From positions 62,001 to 126,000 of the forward strand of contig NW_017386098.1 of the NCBI RefSeq assembly GCF_000237925.1: a stretch of 64,000 bases of DNA. Reading direction: 5' to 3'. Below the pieces are notes generated by a model. The model made no database searches, had not been told where the DNA came from, and worked only from the letters and a program-made list of their open reading frames with translations. This DNA comes from Schistosoma mansoni. Taxonomy: Eukaryota > Platyhelminthes > Trematoda > Strigeidida > Schistosomatidae. Of this stretch, positions 1-10,359 are shown one piece after another; positions within the stretch are counted from its first letter, which is position 1; every line of letters begins with the position of its first letter. A program made the position numbers and the translations under genes.

Positions 1-1569
1 ATAATATAGGCGACCTATTAGCGACACTAAAGTGACCTTCAGAATGTCCACTTACTACAGCTAAGTAAGGGTTATAGACCTGTATAAGGAAATAAAAGAT
101 TGCAGTTAACAGTCGGTGGGCAGGGTCAGGGGTTAGATTTAGGGTTTCCATCACGAGCTGACATCAGCTAAAATGCCGAGATGCTATTTAGCCAAATAGA
201 TGAATGCGTTTTGCGCCCAAATCCATGACCTGTCATCGTAAATCTGATTGGTTCATCCAAACTTCCAATTACGTGTGCAGACGCTGGTTATCTAATCACA
301 TTTTGTATGGACACTAAACTTGTTCATGCTCGAGTAATAAGGGGAACGAACTTCACCAAGTCGCTGAGATTCCGCCAAAAATGTAAATTAACGGTTAGTA
401 AATTAGTAGAATAAGCGTATACATGAAACTGGACAAATGTATGTTAATTCACACAATTCCTGTCAGATTTTTCCAAACAACTGAGACCTGTTTTCCGTAA
501 TAAATCTCATAAAATACTTCATTCCGTTTATTCCAAGTGTCCATGCCAATGTACCTAGTGCTTTTAATAAAAAAACCATACATTTCAATGAGTTTTTTGA
601 TCGATTTATTATAGCACGCATTTGTGATACTGGGTGTCTCGGAAAAAATATCGTCAGCCTAAAAACTGACTCCGTACCAGAAGCGGTTACTCTGAAATAT
701 TTGCTTGATCCCTGGTGAAAATACGCACAACTGTACATTTCTCACATGATTTATTCCAAGAATGGAATAATTTGGTGGCTTAAGTACCTAACGAGAGAAG
801 GTAATAGTAACAGTTCAATGGGAGTTATTATCGACTGAGGCAGATACTTAGCAATTACAACCCTAAATAAAGCCAATATTTTCACTAATAATCCACTTCT
901 GGGATAAAAGCAAAACAAAATAGTTAAATTAAGCCGAAATCGTAACAAGGAAATCAGAACCATAAAAACTTATAACAGTATCGTTATTTGTTGAACAGTT
1001 TGTGCAGCCTTGACAATAATACAATGTTTATGACGACATGTGCTTTATTCACGTTGTTTTGTGTAAAACTAAATCATCTAGTATATGGATAGTCTAAAGT
1101 CAATGCTAGCCTGCGATGCAATCGTAGAAAAGCTATTCCAGCAGTGCCAGAATAAATAATTTTTAAGGACTTTACAATCTCATGTGCCACAAAATTTAAA
1201 AACCTTTTCCACTTAGTTTTGAAATCAAAAAAATTTTTAGATTTATTTGAAATGAAGTTGGACTTTTGACTGTTAAAAAAGTAGAAATAAGAAAGCAGCG
1301 CAAAACGGTGTCGCTATTCCACAGTGTCGTTGCTTAGAACGCATTGTATTTGGATTTTGAATTGGCGCGGAATGGTATACGAAGCGATCAATGTCAAATA
1401 CTGTCTCAATACCTTTCTATTCCTGACGCTGAATAGAACACTTTCAATTACCTGGTTTGTATATACATATTCGGATTTTGTAGGAGTAGAAGAAACGAGC
1501 ATGTCTGATTTCACTTATAAGTTGCAGCGAGTTAATGAGGTCGATTTCTAGTGTGACAGGAAAACTCAT
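1..1569. other. No clear gene; probable dispersed repeat at the left edge
   Basis: No open frame here resembles a known protein. Bases about 60-260 are more GC-rich than their surroundings and look like schistosome dispersed repeat, but no second copy lies in the window to prove it. Around 1300-1500 a locally CG-richer stretch precedes an ATG at 1501 that opens a 16-codon frame; it could be the edge of a gene start, but no donor site there joins in phase to a later exon I can see. Confidence 0.4.
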
Positions 1570-1582
1570 ACTTACAATGTTA
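1570..1582. repeat. Target-site duplication (left) of RTE LINE copy 1
   Basis: ACTTACAATGTTA at 1570-1582 is repeated exactly at 4744-4756. The two copies bracket the RTE element and fix its ends at 1583 and 4743. A 13-bp direct repeat is a normal result of target-primed reverse transcription. Confidence 0.85.
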
Positions 1583-1949
1583 CTTACTTATTTACGCCTG
1601 TTACCCCCAATGGAGCATAATCCACCGACCAGCATTCTCCAACTCACTCTGTTTTAGGCTTTTCTTTCTAATTCTATTCAGTTTTTGTTTACTCTTCTCA
1701 TGTCTGTCTCTATTTCTCGGCATAGTGTGTTCTTTGGTCTTCCTCTCCTCCTTTGGCCTTCAGGATTCCATGTGACGGCTTGTCTTGTGACTCAATATCT
1801 GTCCTATCCACTTTCTAGCACTTCTTCCTGATCTTTCCCTTCACTAAAGTCAGGTTTGTCCTCTCCCACAGTAACTTGTTGCTGATAGTGTCTGGCCAAC
1901 GGACCAGAAGTATATTGCGTAGACAACTGTTAATAAACACTTGTATCTT

Positions 1950-3319
1950 CTAGATGATGGCTTTCGTAGTTCTCCACTTCTCCGTCTTGACATTTGTATT
2001 GAAAATTCTGATCTTGTTGTTGATTGACAATTGTTTTAAGTTCCAGATGTTCTCCAGTTGTAAATATGCTGCTCTTGCTTTGCCGATCCTCGCCCTCACA
2101 TCTGCATCTGATCCACCGTGTTCATCAATGATGCTGCCCAGATATGTAAAGGTTTCCACATCCTCCAGAGCTTCTTCGTCAAGTGTAATTTGATTGGTGC
2201 ATGCTGTATTGTATCGTGGAACCTTGCTTTTCCCTTTGTTTATATTGAGACCTACTGCTGCTGAGGCTACTGCTACACTGGCCGTCTTCTCCTGCATTTG
2301 TTGTTGCGTATGTGATAGAAAAGTCAGATCATCTGCGAAGTCTAAATCATCCAGCTGCATCCTACCTGTCCACTGTATCCCGTGCTTTCCTCCAGATGTT
2401 GACGTCTTCATGATCCAGTCGATCACCAGGAGAAAGAGAAAGGGTGAGAGTAAGCAACCTTGCCTAACACCGGTTTTTACCCCGAATGAGTCGGTGAGTT
2501 GTCCTCCGTGGACGATTTTGCGGTTTAATCCATCATAGGAGTTCCGTATGATATTGACTATGTTCTCAGGCACTTCGTAGTGTCGAAGAAGCCTCCATAG
2601 TGTCGTCCTGTCCACGCTATCAAATGCCTTTTCGTAGTCAATGAAGTTGATGTAGAATGATGAATTCCATTCGATTGATTGTCCCACAATGATCCGTAGA
2701 GTTGCGATTTGGTCTGTACACGATCGACCCTTACAGCATCCAGCCTGTTGATCTCGAAGTTGGGCGTCTACGGAATCTTTCATCCTGTTTATCAATACTC
2801 TGTTGAAAGAAGTGTGATGCCTCTGTAGTTATCGCATTTGCTGAGATCGCCTTTCTTTGGTATCTTGATCAGAAGTCTTTTTTTCCAGTCTATTGGTACT
2901 TGTTCTTCGTCCCAAATCTTACTGAAGAGGATGTGGAGTGTCTTGGCAGTTGCTGTTACATTTGCTTTTAGTGCCTCTGCTGGGATGTTGTCTGGTCCCG
3001 CTGCTTTGTTGCTCTTGATTTGTCTGATGACCATGCTGATCTCTTCAATTGTTGGTGGGTCAACATCGATTCGGAGGTCCTTGGGTGCTGCTTCGATGTT
3101 GGGTGGGTTCAGTGGAGCTGGTTGATTCAAGAGTTCTTTGAAGTATTTTACCCACCTGTTTCGTTGTTCTTCAATGTCGGTGATTACTTTGCCTTCCTCG
3201 CTCTCAACCGGTCGTTCTGGTTTAGGGTAATTTCCATCGAGTTTCTTGGTTGTGTTATACAAATGTCTCATGTTTCCTTCTTTTGCAGCCTTTTCCGCTG
3301 TCGATGCTAAATCTTCCAC
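1950..3319 (-). pseudogene. RTE reverse transcriptase domain (copy 1, frameshifted)
   Basis: Two overlapping readings, 3319-2792 and 2795-1950, together make the reverse transcriptase. The first carries NKAAGPDNIPAEAL and CDNYRGITLL (fingers and early palm). The second carries FIDYEKAFDSVD, GVRQGCLLSPFLF, the catalytic FADD and FTYLGSIIDEHGG. They lie in different frames, so there is an indel near 2795-2815. The expected segment just before WRTTKAII near 1970 is also partly missing. The two catalytic aspartates of FADD are present. Confidence 0.85.
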
Positions 3320-3769
3320 ATATTTACGTTTGTCGGTTCTGATGTTTCTCTTCGCTTGCTTGTTTGCCTCTGTGTATTCGGCTTATGCCTTGGCTTCCTC
3401 TGCTCCTGTTCGGCTGATATTGATTGCTGACTGCTTGTTCCTCCTTTCTTGAATCCTTTCCAGTGTGTCGATAGTAATCCATTCCTTGTGATGGTGCTTC
3501 TTGTGGCCTAGGACCTCACGACATGTTGAAGTGATTAACTATTTTACCCCTTTCCAGTTGTTCTCCATAGTAGTTCCCTCTCCATTGAGTAGATCGTGAA
3601 AGGCCTGGAACCTGTTGCTGAGGGCTATGTTGAATTTATTGAGTTTGTCAGCATCTCGAAGAAAGGCCATATTAAACTTTTGTGATGTTGTCCGCGCCGT
3701 TGTCCACTGCTTCCTAAGTTTTAGTTTCATCTTGGCGACCAGCAAATGATGATCGGATGCTATATCAGC

Positions 3770-4552
3770 TCATCTCCTGGTTCTCACATCCTCCATCGTC
3801 CTCCTGAACTTTTTGTTGATGCAGATATGGTCGACTTGATTCTGTGTGGTGTGGTCCGGTGAAATCCAAGTGTCTTTGTGTATGTTTTTGTGTGGGAATA
3901 TGGTGCCACCTATGACTAGTTTAATGAAGGCACATAGGTTTGCAAATCTCTCACCATTTTCGCTCCTTTCTCCTAGTCCATGTCGTCCCATCACGTCTTC
4001 GTATCCAGTGTTGTCCATTCCAACCTTGGCATTTAAATCTCTCATCAGAATGGTCAGGTCCTTGGTTGGGCACTTCTCGACGATTGACTGCAGCCTATCG
4101 TAGAATTGGTCTTTAGTGTCTTCATCGTAGTCGTTGGTAGGCGCATAGCATTGGATGACGTTCATTGTAATGCCCTCTTTCTTTGTTTTGAAGGAGGCTT
4201 TGATGATCCTTGGTCCATGAGATTCCCATCGTATAAGTGCATTTTGTGCTTTTCCGGACAGCATCAATGCTACTCCATGTGTATGTGGGTAGTTTTCTTC
4301 TCCATGGACGGAGTATAACAGGAGTTCGCCGGAAGATAGTCGTTGTTGTCCAACCTGTGTCCAATGTGTTTCACTGATTCCAAGCATCTCCAGGTTGTGT
4401 TTTCTCATTTCTGCAGCAATTTGGAAGACACTTCCGGTTTCCCACATTGTCCGGACGTTCCATGTACCTATAAAAATTGTCGCCCCGGTAGTTAGAAGGT
4501 GCATCGGCCTCATGACTTCCGAAGGAACTCGGCTTTCACCATGAGGCGTCAT
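3770..4552 (-). pseudogene. RTE endonuclease domain (copy 1)
   Basis: This 260-residue reading is the apurinic/apyrimidinic-type endonuclease of the RTE LINE, which nicks target DNA to prime reverse transcription. Start motif GTWNVRTM (near residue 30), GISETHW (near 58), QCYAPTND (near 133), LNAKVGMDN (near 168) and VDHICINKK near the end follow the family order. Single-domain copies in databases are often labelled craniofacial development protein 2-like; that label reflects this retroelement, not a host gene. The frame continues past the stop into ASDHHLLVAKMK at 3750-3720, so the stop is a point lesion inside one long ORF. Confidence 0.85.
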
Positions 4553-4743
4553 AACTCTTCTAAATGAAGACCTTCTGACTCCTAGGGCATAGTTTAAATG
4601 GATTGAATAACTTTTTTCTGGTTAGCGTTTTTTAGCGTGTTAGTTTTTCAACGAGACAGGGTCGCTAACTCCATGCCCAACCCTCCTCCTTTACCCGGGC
4701 TTGGGACCGGCAGTAACCCTCGGAGGAGCTAAAGGCGGAGTTA

Positions 4744-4756
4744 ACTTACAATGTTA
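4744..4756. repeat. Target-site duplication (right) of RTE LINE copy 1
   Basis: Exact second copy of the 13-bp repeat at 1570-1582. Confidence 0.85.
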
Positions 4757-4807
4757 GTTCAAAGTATTTGCCATATATATATTTAATTTTTTCTTTATGT
4801 TCAACAG

Positions 4808-4860
4808 ACGTGCTACGAGTGTCCGTGGCCAAGGACCTTGTTAAAGAAGTGTATGGTCAG
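4808..4860 (+). other. Candidate orphan coding exon, 53 nt
   Basis: A pyrimidine-rich tract ending in TTCAACAG is followed by 53 nt that read VLRVSVAKDLVKEVYGQ after two bases completing a codon, then a GTATTT donor-like site. Codon content is richer in G and C than the flanks, as in the clear exons nearby. It lies 50 bp beyond the RTE insertion. Read through, the frame stops six codons later, so a terminal exon is equally possible. I found no partner exon with matching phase and do not recognise the peptide. It might belong to the gene whose tail lies at 9450-10008. Confidence 0.3.
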
Positions 4861-6160
4861 GTATTTGATGGGGCTAACTGATAGATTCAACTTTTAGAGT
4901 GTTTACAATTCCATAATTTTAGAATGAAGTATTAATATAAAAAGTTTCTTTGAAGACGCCCGTACCGTTCTACATAGCTAGTGCGTTCTTCCAGACGAAA
5001 TAACTATTTCCAGAATTACTGAACACCGCAATATTACCGTTTTCTAAAAAACATTTCTCAATGGTAGTGCGGTAATTCCTTATGATGCAATGAATTTTCT
5101 TATCTTCCTTATAGTTAGCTTCTGATTCCATTTTTCTTCCTCACGATGATGTGAATAAGTTTTTGATAGGTGGAAGGAGTACGGTTAATCCATGATATGT
5201 CGGTACCCCGCATGCCTCACTTCTTCAGATATTCTTGTTTGTTTCGCCTTTCATTCCCTTACTAGCCCTGACTTGTATGAAGACTAGTGCTATTAATGCA
5301 ACATCTCACTTGCCACAATTTGTCTTTAGAAGATTGATACGGGTGATAGAATGATGCTACGAAAGTATGTGATATCTCTGGATCAACCATGGGCGCTAGG
5401 AAGGTGGTATCTGGCAATCAGTATTGCTATTAAATGCTTAGATTCATGCAAAATCACTCCTTAAAACTAAACCGTCTTTAGGAGTTGCTACATTCCTATG
5501 TTTTGAATTTAATTGTTCAAAATTTCAAGAGAGGTCGCCTCCAGGAGGACGCTGTGCAGTGGCCGAGTCAATCGAAACCTTGGCATTGAGATCAAAAACA
5601 CCAGTGTATAGTTATAAATCTATTCACTCCCATACTTTGTGCGTGCATAACATTTTCTATTTCGCCCTATTGGATGATGAAATGTTGATGTATTTGGCAA
5701 AGGCCGACCCTCTCCATATACTATCTTATCATGCTGCAACAAACTTGGTGGAAATAAGATCAAAGCTTCCGTTTGATTTCTAGATTTGAAGAAGTAAAAA
5801 AGTGTAGATCTGAAAAAGAAATTCCTGATTATGATTCTGGAGAAATAGCTGATATATCTGTTTGCCTAAAGACGACTGGCTAATATATTTCAATGCCCTG
5901 GGAATTGGACTGTGACTTAGCTTTGTCGAAAAACCTGCATCCTGGTTTATGTCTGAATTCTGAATTAAGAAGAAGTCTCATTATACATTGCTATTCTGAA
6001 GTAAACTGGTTATTAGAGTGCAGTAGGAGAACAAAAACACCAGTATCGTGTCTGCAGTGAAATACACATCAATGATGCATCTGGGTGGCCTCTACAGTAC
6101 GTTTCTTGGCAGAAATATCGTTCACTATTACCCTGATCGTTTACTCATAGTACTTTAGTC
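4861..6160. other. Intergenic or intronic, no supported gene
   Basis: A 74-codon open frame at 5559-5783 (+) has no recognisable domain and is probably chance or decayed repeat. The segments near 5160-5430 and 5520-5570 are richer in G and C than their surroundings and may be old repeats. Nothing else is seen. Confidence 0.35.
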
Positions 6161-6170
6161 TCTAGAACAA

Positions 6171-6297
6171 ACTGTTCGCTTTGTATATGAAACGAGCAGA
6201 AACATAAATGGGCTTCAGTTAGTGTTATTCAAACTCAATAGAATATCAAGTTTCCTCAAATAGGACCATGGGAGAAGTTGGTTGGACTGGTTTAGAC
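6171..6297 (+). repeat. Left arm of a 127-bp perfect inverted repeat
   Basis: From ACTGTTCGCTTTG to GGTTTAGAC this segment is identical, base for base by eye, to the reverse complement of 9127-9253. Beyond the GTTTAGAC end similarity continues for about 28-40 bp at a clearly lower level, then stops; beyond the other end only short matches remain. The arms are 2.83 kb apart. Confidence 0.85.
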
Positions 6298-6889
6298 AGA
6301 ATGGAACTCTAGCTCCAGACTTCCCTTAAGGGGTGGAAGGTAAAACTACGAGCCAACATGGCGCTTAGTGCTTCCAACTTGGGGGTATTACCAAGGTTTA
6401 TATTGGAAATGAGATAACGTTAAGGCCCCAAAAGGTAAACTAGGACTTTTACACAACTGATACTCACAATCGAGTTACTTCTAAACCATTCTTAGTTAGT
6501 GTAGACATGGTATCTTCAGGTGTACCATGCAACATACTAACGTGAACCGATGAAACAATTTCTTGTCCCGTTTTCGCATACTATCCAAAGTATTCCCACT
6601 TCATATGATATAATAGAAAGCATTATGTCTGCATACTCACAAGGAGAACGAGCCTCGCAAACTAGAAAAGATTTGCCACCACCATACTGACCAAAATGAG
6701 TTTCTAAGATAATATTTCAAGATTCTCCTTTGGGGTATGCCGGATTAATTTCTATGTGGTTTTAAATAGTTAAGACGTAATAAACCCATATGCTTCTCTA
6801 CCAACGACGTTCATAATGGCTGGTGTTGTATTACGCACAGAATAAGTAACAGCCTTCTTAGTTGAAACTTGATTCACTGTTAACTTGGT

Positions 6890-7600
6890 GATCTCCAAGT
6901 CGATAAAGACCCTATCCAAAGATATTCACCATGAAGAAGTATTTTGGAAAACAGTTACTGAGGATGTTCTTTCATGTTGGATAAGATGTCCTAGGTCCTG
7001 ATGCTAACTTTGGTGAGACCCTATATGTTCGGCAAAACAATACTGATCGTCAACCAAATTATCACACCACACTCTCATAGAAAACGGATCAACGAGCGTC
7101 GCATTCATTTCTGAGACTCATCCAATTTATCAGTAGCCCACGTTGACGGATTCATTTATCAAATGAACTGACCAATGGGCCGTCTTCATCTTGCTTTGAA
7201 TATTCTTTTGTTCTTCTAGTTTACCTCACTAATATTTACTTGACTTGATGATATTTTATTCACTTTTGTAGAGTTTAAAGATCGACGTGGAAACCTGGTC
7301 TCTAGTTCGACCTTTTCAAATCAGGGTATACTTCACTTTTTCTCAGGCCATAAAATATCCTGACAGGGTCATCCAGGGTTCAGTAATAGGGCCTATCTTT
7401 AAATGACCTTCCTAAGCAAAACCGTTTGACCTATTGCTTTTCGCTGACGTCGTTAAACTTCAGAGAGAAGTTTGTGACAAAGATGATAAACTGGTGACCG
7501 CTAAGTTGGCTGGATAACAAGGACTTACTTTCAATGCTTCAGTGTGATGAGACTTAGGCAACTCCACTCTAGAGGTATGAGAAGTTAAAAATAATCTAAT
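6890..7600 (+). mobile_element. Decayed CR1/SR1-like LINE reverse transcriptase fragment
   Basis: Reading the + strand in pieces recovers reverse transcriptase landmarks in order: a VIQGSVIGPIF block near 7370-7402 (family form PQGSVLGPLLF), LLLFADVVKLQREV near 7432-7473 (family form LLFADDVKLWREV) and LTFNAS near 7527-7545. Stops and frame changes are frequent, so it is an old fragment without an intact domain. The motif style fits the CR1 clade to which schistosome SR1 belongs rather than RTE. It lies between the two arms of the 127-bp inverted repeat. Confidence 0.6.
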
Positions 7601-7639
7601 AGTCCCGGTATCTTATAATCTAAATTTCTACGCTAACTG

Positions 7640-7830
7640 CTACAAATAAGCCTCTTGAGTAAAATTATCACTGATAACTTCGAATAAATTGAGCATTGGG
7701 TAAATTGTTATGAATAAATAGTATATTTGTAATATCTCAATGAGTAGAAAAATTAGATTTTCTGACGTCTCGCGACTCAGTGTAAGCCGTTTCGGAGAAT
7801 AAATAACCAAATAATCAAATATATCACTGA
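7640..7830 (+). repeat. Dispersed repeat family A, copy 1
   Basis: The block containing ATTGAGCATTGGGTAAATTG, then CAATGAGTAGAAAAATTAG, then TCTGACGTCTCGCGACTCAG recurs in the same orientation at 21660-21850 and, truncated, at 39548-39635. The element class is unknown; it follows the CR1-like fragment closely and could be its 3' region. Confidence 0.6.
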
Positions 7831-8099
7831 TAACGTTGAAGTTCAATTTTGGGCAATCCTGTGGCAAAGCGCCCTACCTAGTCTTCAACAGTTTTATTGC
7901 ACTCCATTCAAAGTAGGGAATTTCAGGGTTTTTCCCCCTACACTTAAAATACACTAGAACGTTTCCAAAGGCGAGCGACGGAATCATTTGAGGAACTTCA
8001 ATTCACACCTTATGAAGAGCACCTCGAGTTGTTGGATCTTTGTCCATTGGAGTATAATAGTCTTAGCGGTGACTTTTTATGACCTATTAAATTCTAAAC

Positions 8100-9080
8100 A
8101 CTCCTGGACACCTCCTTAAATACTTACTTACGGCCAGCCTGCAACACAAGTCTTAGGGGTAAAACCCAGGGACTAGCTGCATAACATGGGTGGATTTGCT
8201 GCAGGCCAACCTCTCACTCATAATGAGTAGTCAAATTATGAACTTTGCAGGGGAGCGAGACGGTGCAAGGGAATTCTAGGAGTCCTTCAAGAAGATTATG
8301 GACAGTATTTCAAAATAATTTTACTATATTTTAATCGTTAAATATCCGTGAGTTCCTACCTTGAGAAACTGTTGAGGCTAATTTCCTCTATATCTGACTC
8401 CAATATATAATACCCTTTCGAATGAGTATGTACACAGGTCGAATATAATAGTATTATGAATTTACTCAACATTATTCACAAGCCAGAAAATCAGTTGTAG
8501 GGACAGTGTATTGTTAATAATTGATAAAACCGGCAAGCAACACAGTAATCAAGCACAGAGGAAGTGAGAGAGGGTGCGTGTTGAGGGCAGATCTAAGGGA
8601 ACCGGAGAGGGCACGTGAGCCAACTCGATTTAACCAAGCGTGGTTTCATATCTGTAGTCAAACGAAAATAATTTACAGACACATGATGAATAGAGTAAGT
8701 AATTAACTCACATACGATCATATATAAAACAATCAAGGTTACTAACCTATCAATAGACAAAGTCGAAATGTGGTTTGAGAAGAATAAATTGATTGGTCCG
8801 TCCAGAAGCTAGAATGGTCAATGTGGGCTTAGCATATAATCGGCTACTAAAAAAATCCCCTGTAGACAATGTGAAGAATTACAAAAAAAGTCTATGATAA
8901 CTATATCCACGGAACCAATGATTCCCTGCCACTGAACACAGGGGGCCTGTAAGGCGAAAGCTTCTACTATTCAGTCCCCACAACTATTTAAACTATTTAG
9001 CTTGGAGCGTGTTACGATAAGGTACCACTGGATTGTAACGCATGAAGTATCTCAGAATTTAAACAGGATGTATTTTGATC
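8100..9080. other. Mixed old repeat sequence, no gene
   Basis: A 61-codon open frame at 8521-8706 (+) contains VIKHRGSERG and is rich in arginine and glutamate; its start resembles AAIKHRG in the - strand reading 9405-9217, so both may come from one repeat family. No host exon can be supported. Confidence 0.35.
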
Positions 9081-9126
9081 ATACTTTATACTTCTTATGA
9101 GAAGTCTAGAGCTACAGTTCCCTTCC

Positions 9127-9253
9127 GTCTAAACCAGTCCAACCAACTTCTCCCATGGTCCTATTTGAGGAAACTTGATATTCTATTGAGTTTGAATAAC
9201 ACTAACTGAAGCCCATTTATGTTTCTGCTCGTTTCATATACAAAGCGAACAGT
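9127..9253 (-). repeat. Right arm of the 127-bp perfect inverted repeat
   Basis: Reverse complement of 6171-6297 without a mismatch. The - strand frame 9405-9217 runs through it but has no recognisable domain. Confidence 0.85.
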
Positions 9254-9449
9254 GCGTTGGAGAGACTATAGTTTTTGGGGCATAAGGATCCTTCATTCTG
9301 TTCATTAACTGTTAATTTGTTTGAAACGGCACAAATTGTTATTGTATAATTGTTGCGCAGTCCGCGGTGTTTAATCGCTGCAGTTGCAACGGTATGAAAA
9401 GTCATTACATGCCGATGTTACTAATGCGAGTTTGTTTTTCTTATTGCAG

Positions 9450-10008
9450 GGCAACAAAAAGTAAGCGCACTGAAGGAAGAGGAACAAGCCCTACGCGATC
9501 TGAACCTTCAGAACAACGAGAAAAACTATTTTGTAATAAATTTCCCCTTTTGTACTCGAACCTCGTCTTTCAATTTTAAAAATATATCTGTTGCGTCAGT
9601 AAACCGCGTTCTTAATTCAGAGGCACTTACCGGTCCTGACTGTTGTTGTGTTGTTTCAGATCGCTCCTGCTACCAAGTAAACGTCAATACATCACGTGCT
9701 ACACAGTATGTTTTTTTAATGAAGTTTTGTTCTCTGAGCTGAATGGTTTTGTTGACCATCCATCTAGCTCAGATAACAAAACGGCATGAAAATCACCTAC
9801 CCGAGCTACAAATCTTCACCTGGCAGTATGTGACTCATTCAAATGTAAATTGTGATTACATTAGTCTGTCGATCAAGATACTTTTCATATACCTTTGGGG
9901 AACAAATAATCCCTTCTGCAACCAAAACCTTGTGACTGTATCAGATCCTTGAACAGCGAATGCAAAGAAATCAGTCGTCTTATACAAGCTCGTAACAAAG
10001 ATATGTAA
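9450..10008 (+). CDS. Three terminal exons of an unrecognised small coiled-coil gene
   Basis: Exons 9450-9532, 9773-9825 and 9945-10008 splice in one frame. The first follows the strong acceptor TTTTTCTTATTGCAG and reads QQKVSALKEEEQALRDLNLQ, then NNEKNYF. The second (53 nt, donor GTATGT) reads ITKRHENHLPELQIFTW. A codon split across the last junction gives Q, and the third reads SLNSECKEISRLIQARNKDM before TAA at 10006-10008. The composition is charged with heptad-like leucines, suggesting a coiled coil. A 17-nt candidate exon at 9660-9676 after TTGTTGTTTCAG-like sequence would instead give a short ending IAPATK and a stop. The 5' exons are not identified; the first exon needs a predecessor ending one base into a codon. 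I do not recognise the family. Confidence 0.5.
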
Positions 10009-10359
10009 CTTGAAACGTTGATTGAGGTGGATTATGTTGTATTCAACTACCTATGTGTACAAGGTGTAGCTCAGATTGTAATACCGGTTTTGATAACATT
10101 TCATTTTGAGCCTAACAGTATGCAAAATATGGGGCTGACTACCCAAGATCCTGATTTTAGTGGAAGTTTTATCAGTTTTAGAAAAACTTTTGTGGAAGCT
10201 GCATTAAGAAATTTTGGAGAAATGCGACCAAAACCCTTAAATTCTTCCAGGCTGTGTAGAAAACTGTGGCTCATTTCGGCTCCAGAACCATGGTGCCTGG
10301 GTATAGTACGGATTCACTTATGTGCCACATTGTACATTACTCATAACTGACTGTCTCTT

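Larger units (their letters stand above)
1583..4743 (-). mobile_element. RTE-clade LINE, full length but mutated (SR2-like), copy 1
   Basis: This non-LTR retrotransposon reads on the - strand. From its 5' end (4743) come a GC-rich leader, an apurinic-type endonuclease, a linker, a reverse transcriptase and a very short 3' end closing in an AAGTAAGTAA-like tail instead of poly(A), typical of RTE. The endonuclease reading (4552-3770) has GTWNVRTM, GISETHW and VDHICI motifs. The reverse transcriptase shows FIDYEKAFDSVDR, GVRQGCLLSPFLF and LDFADDL. It is inactive as it stands: an in-frame stop ends the endonuclease reading near 3770, another stop lies near 3539, and the reverse transcriptase changes frame near 2795. 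The 13-bp target duplication shows a complete insertion rather than a 5'-truncated one. SR2 is the best-known schistosome RTE; the family name is by protein resemblance only. Confidence 0.9.

Noticed and set aside
2194-2538. + strand open frames opposite the RTE LINEs (also 1954-2193, 2838-3452, 52163-52579, 53022-53601)
   Set aside because: Antisense shadows of the reverse transcriptase; no domain and no host-like splice structure.
3770-4552. Host craniofacial development protein 2-like gene
   Set aside because: The motifs are those of an RTE endonuclease, followed by a reverse transcriptase, and the unit has a target duplication.
10018-10350. 110-codon + frame after the coiled-coil gene stop
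   Set aside because: No recognisable domain, begins 10 bp after a stop, and is most simply 3' untranslated or intergenic sequence.
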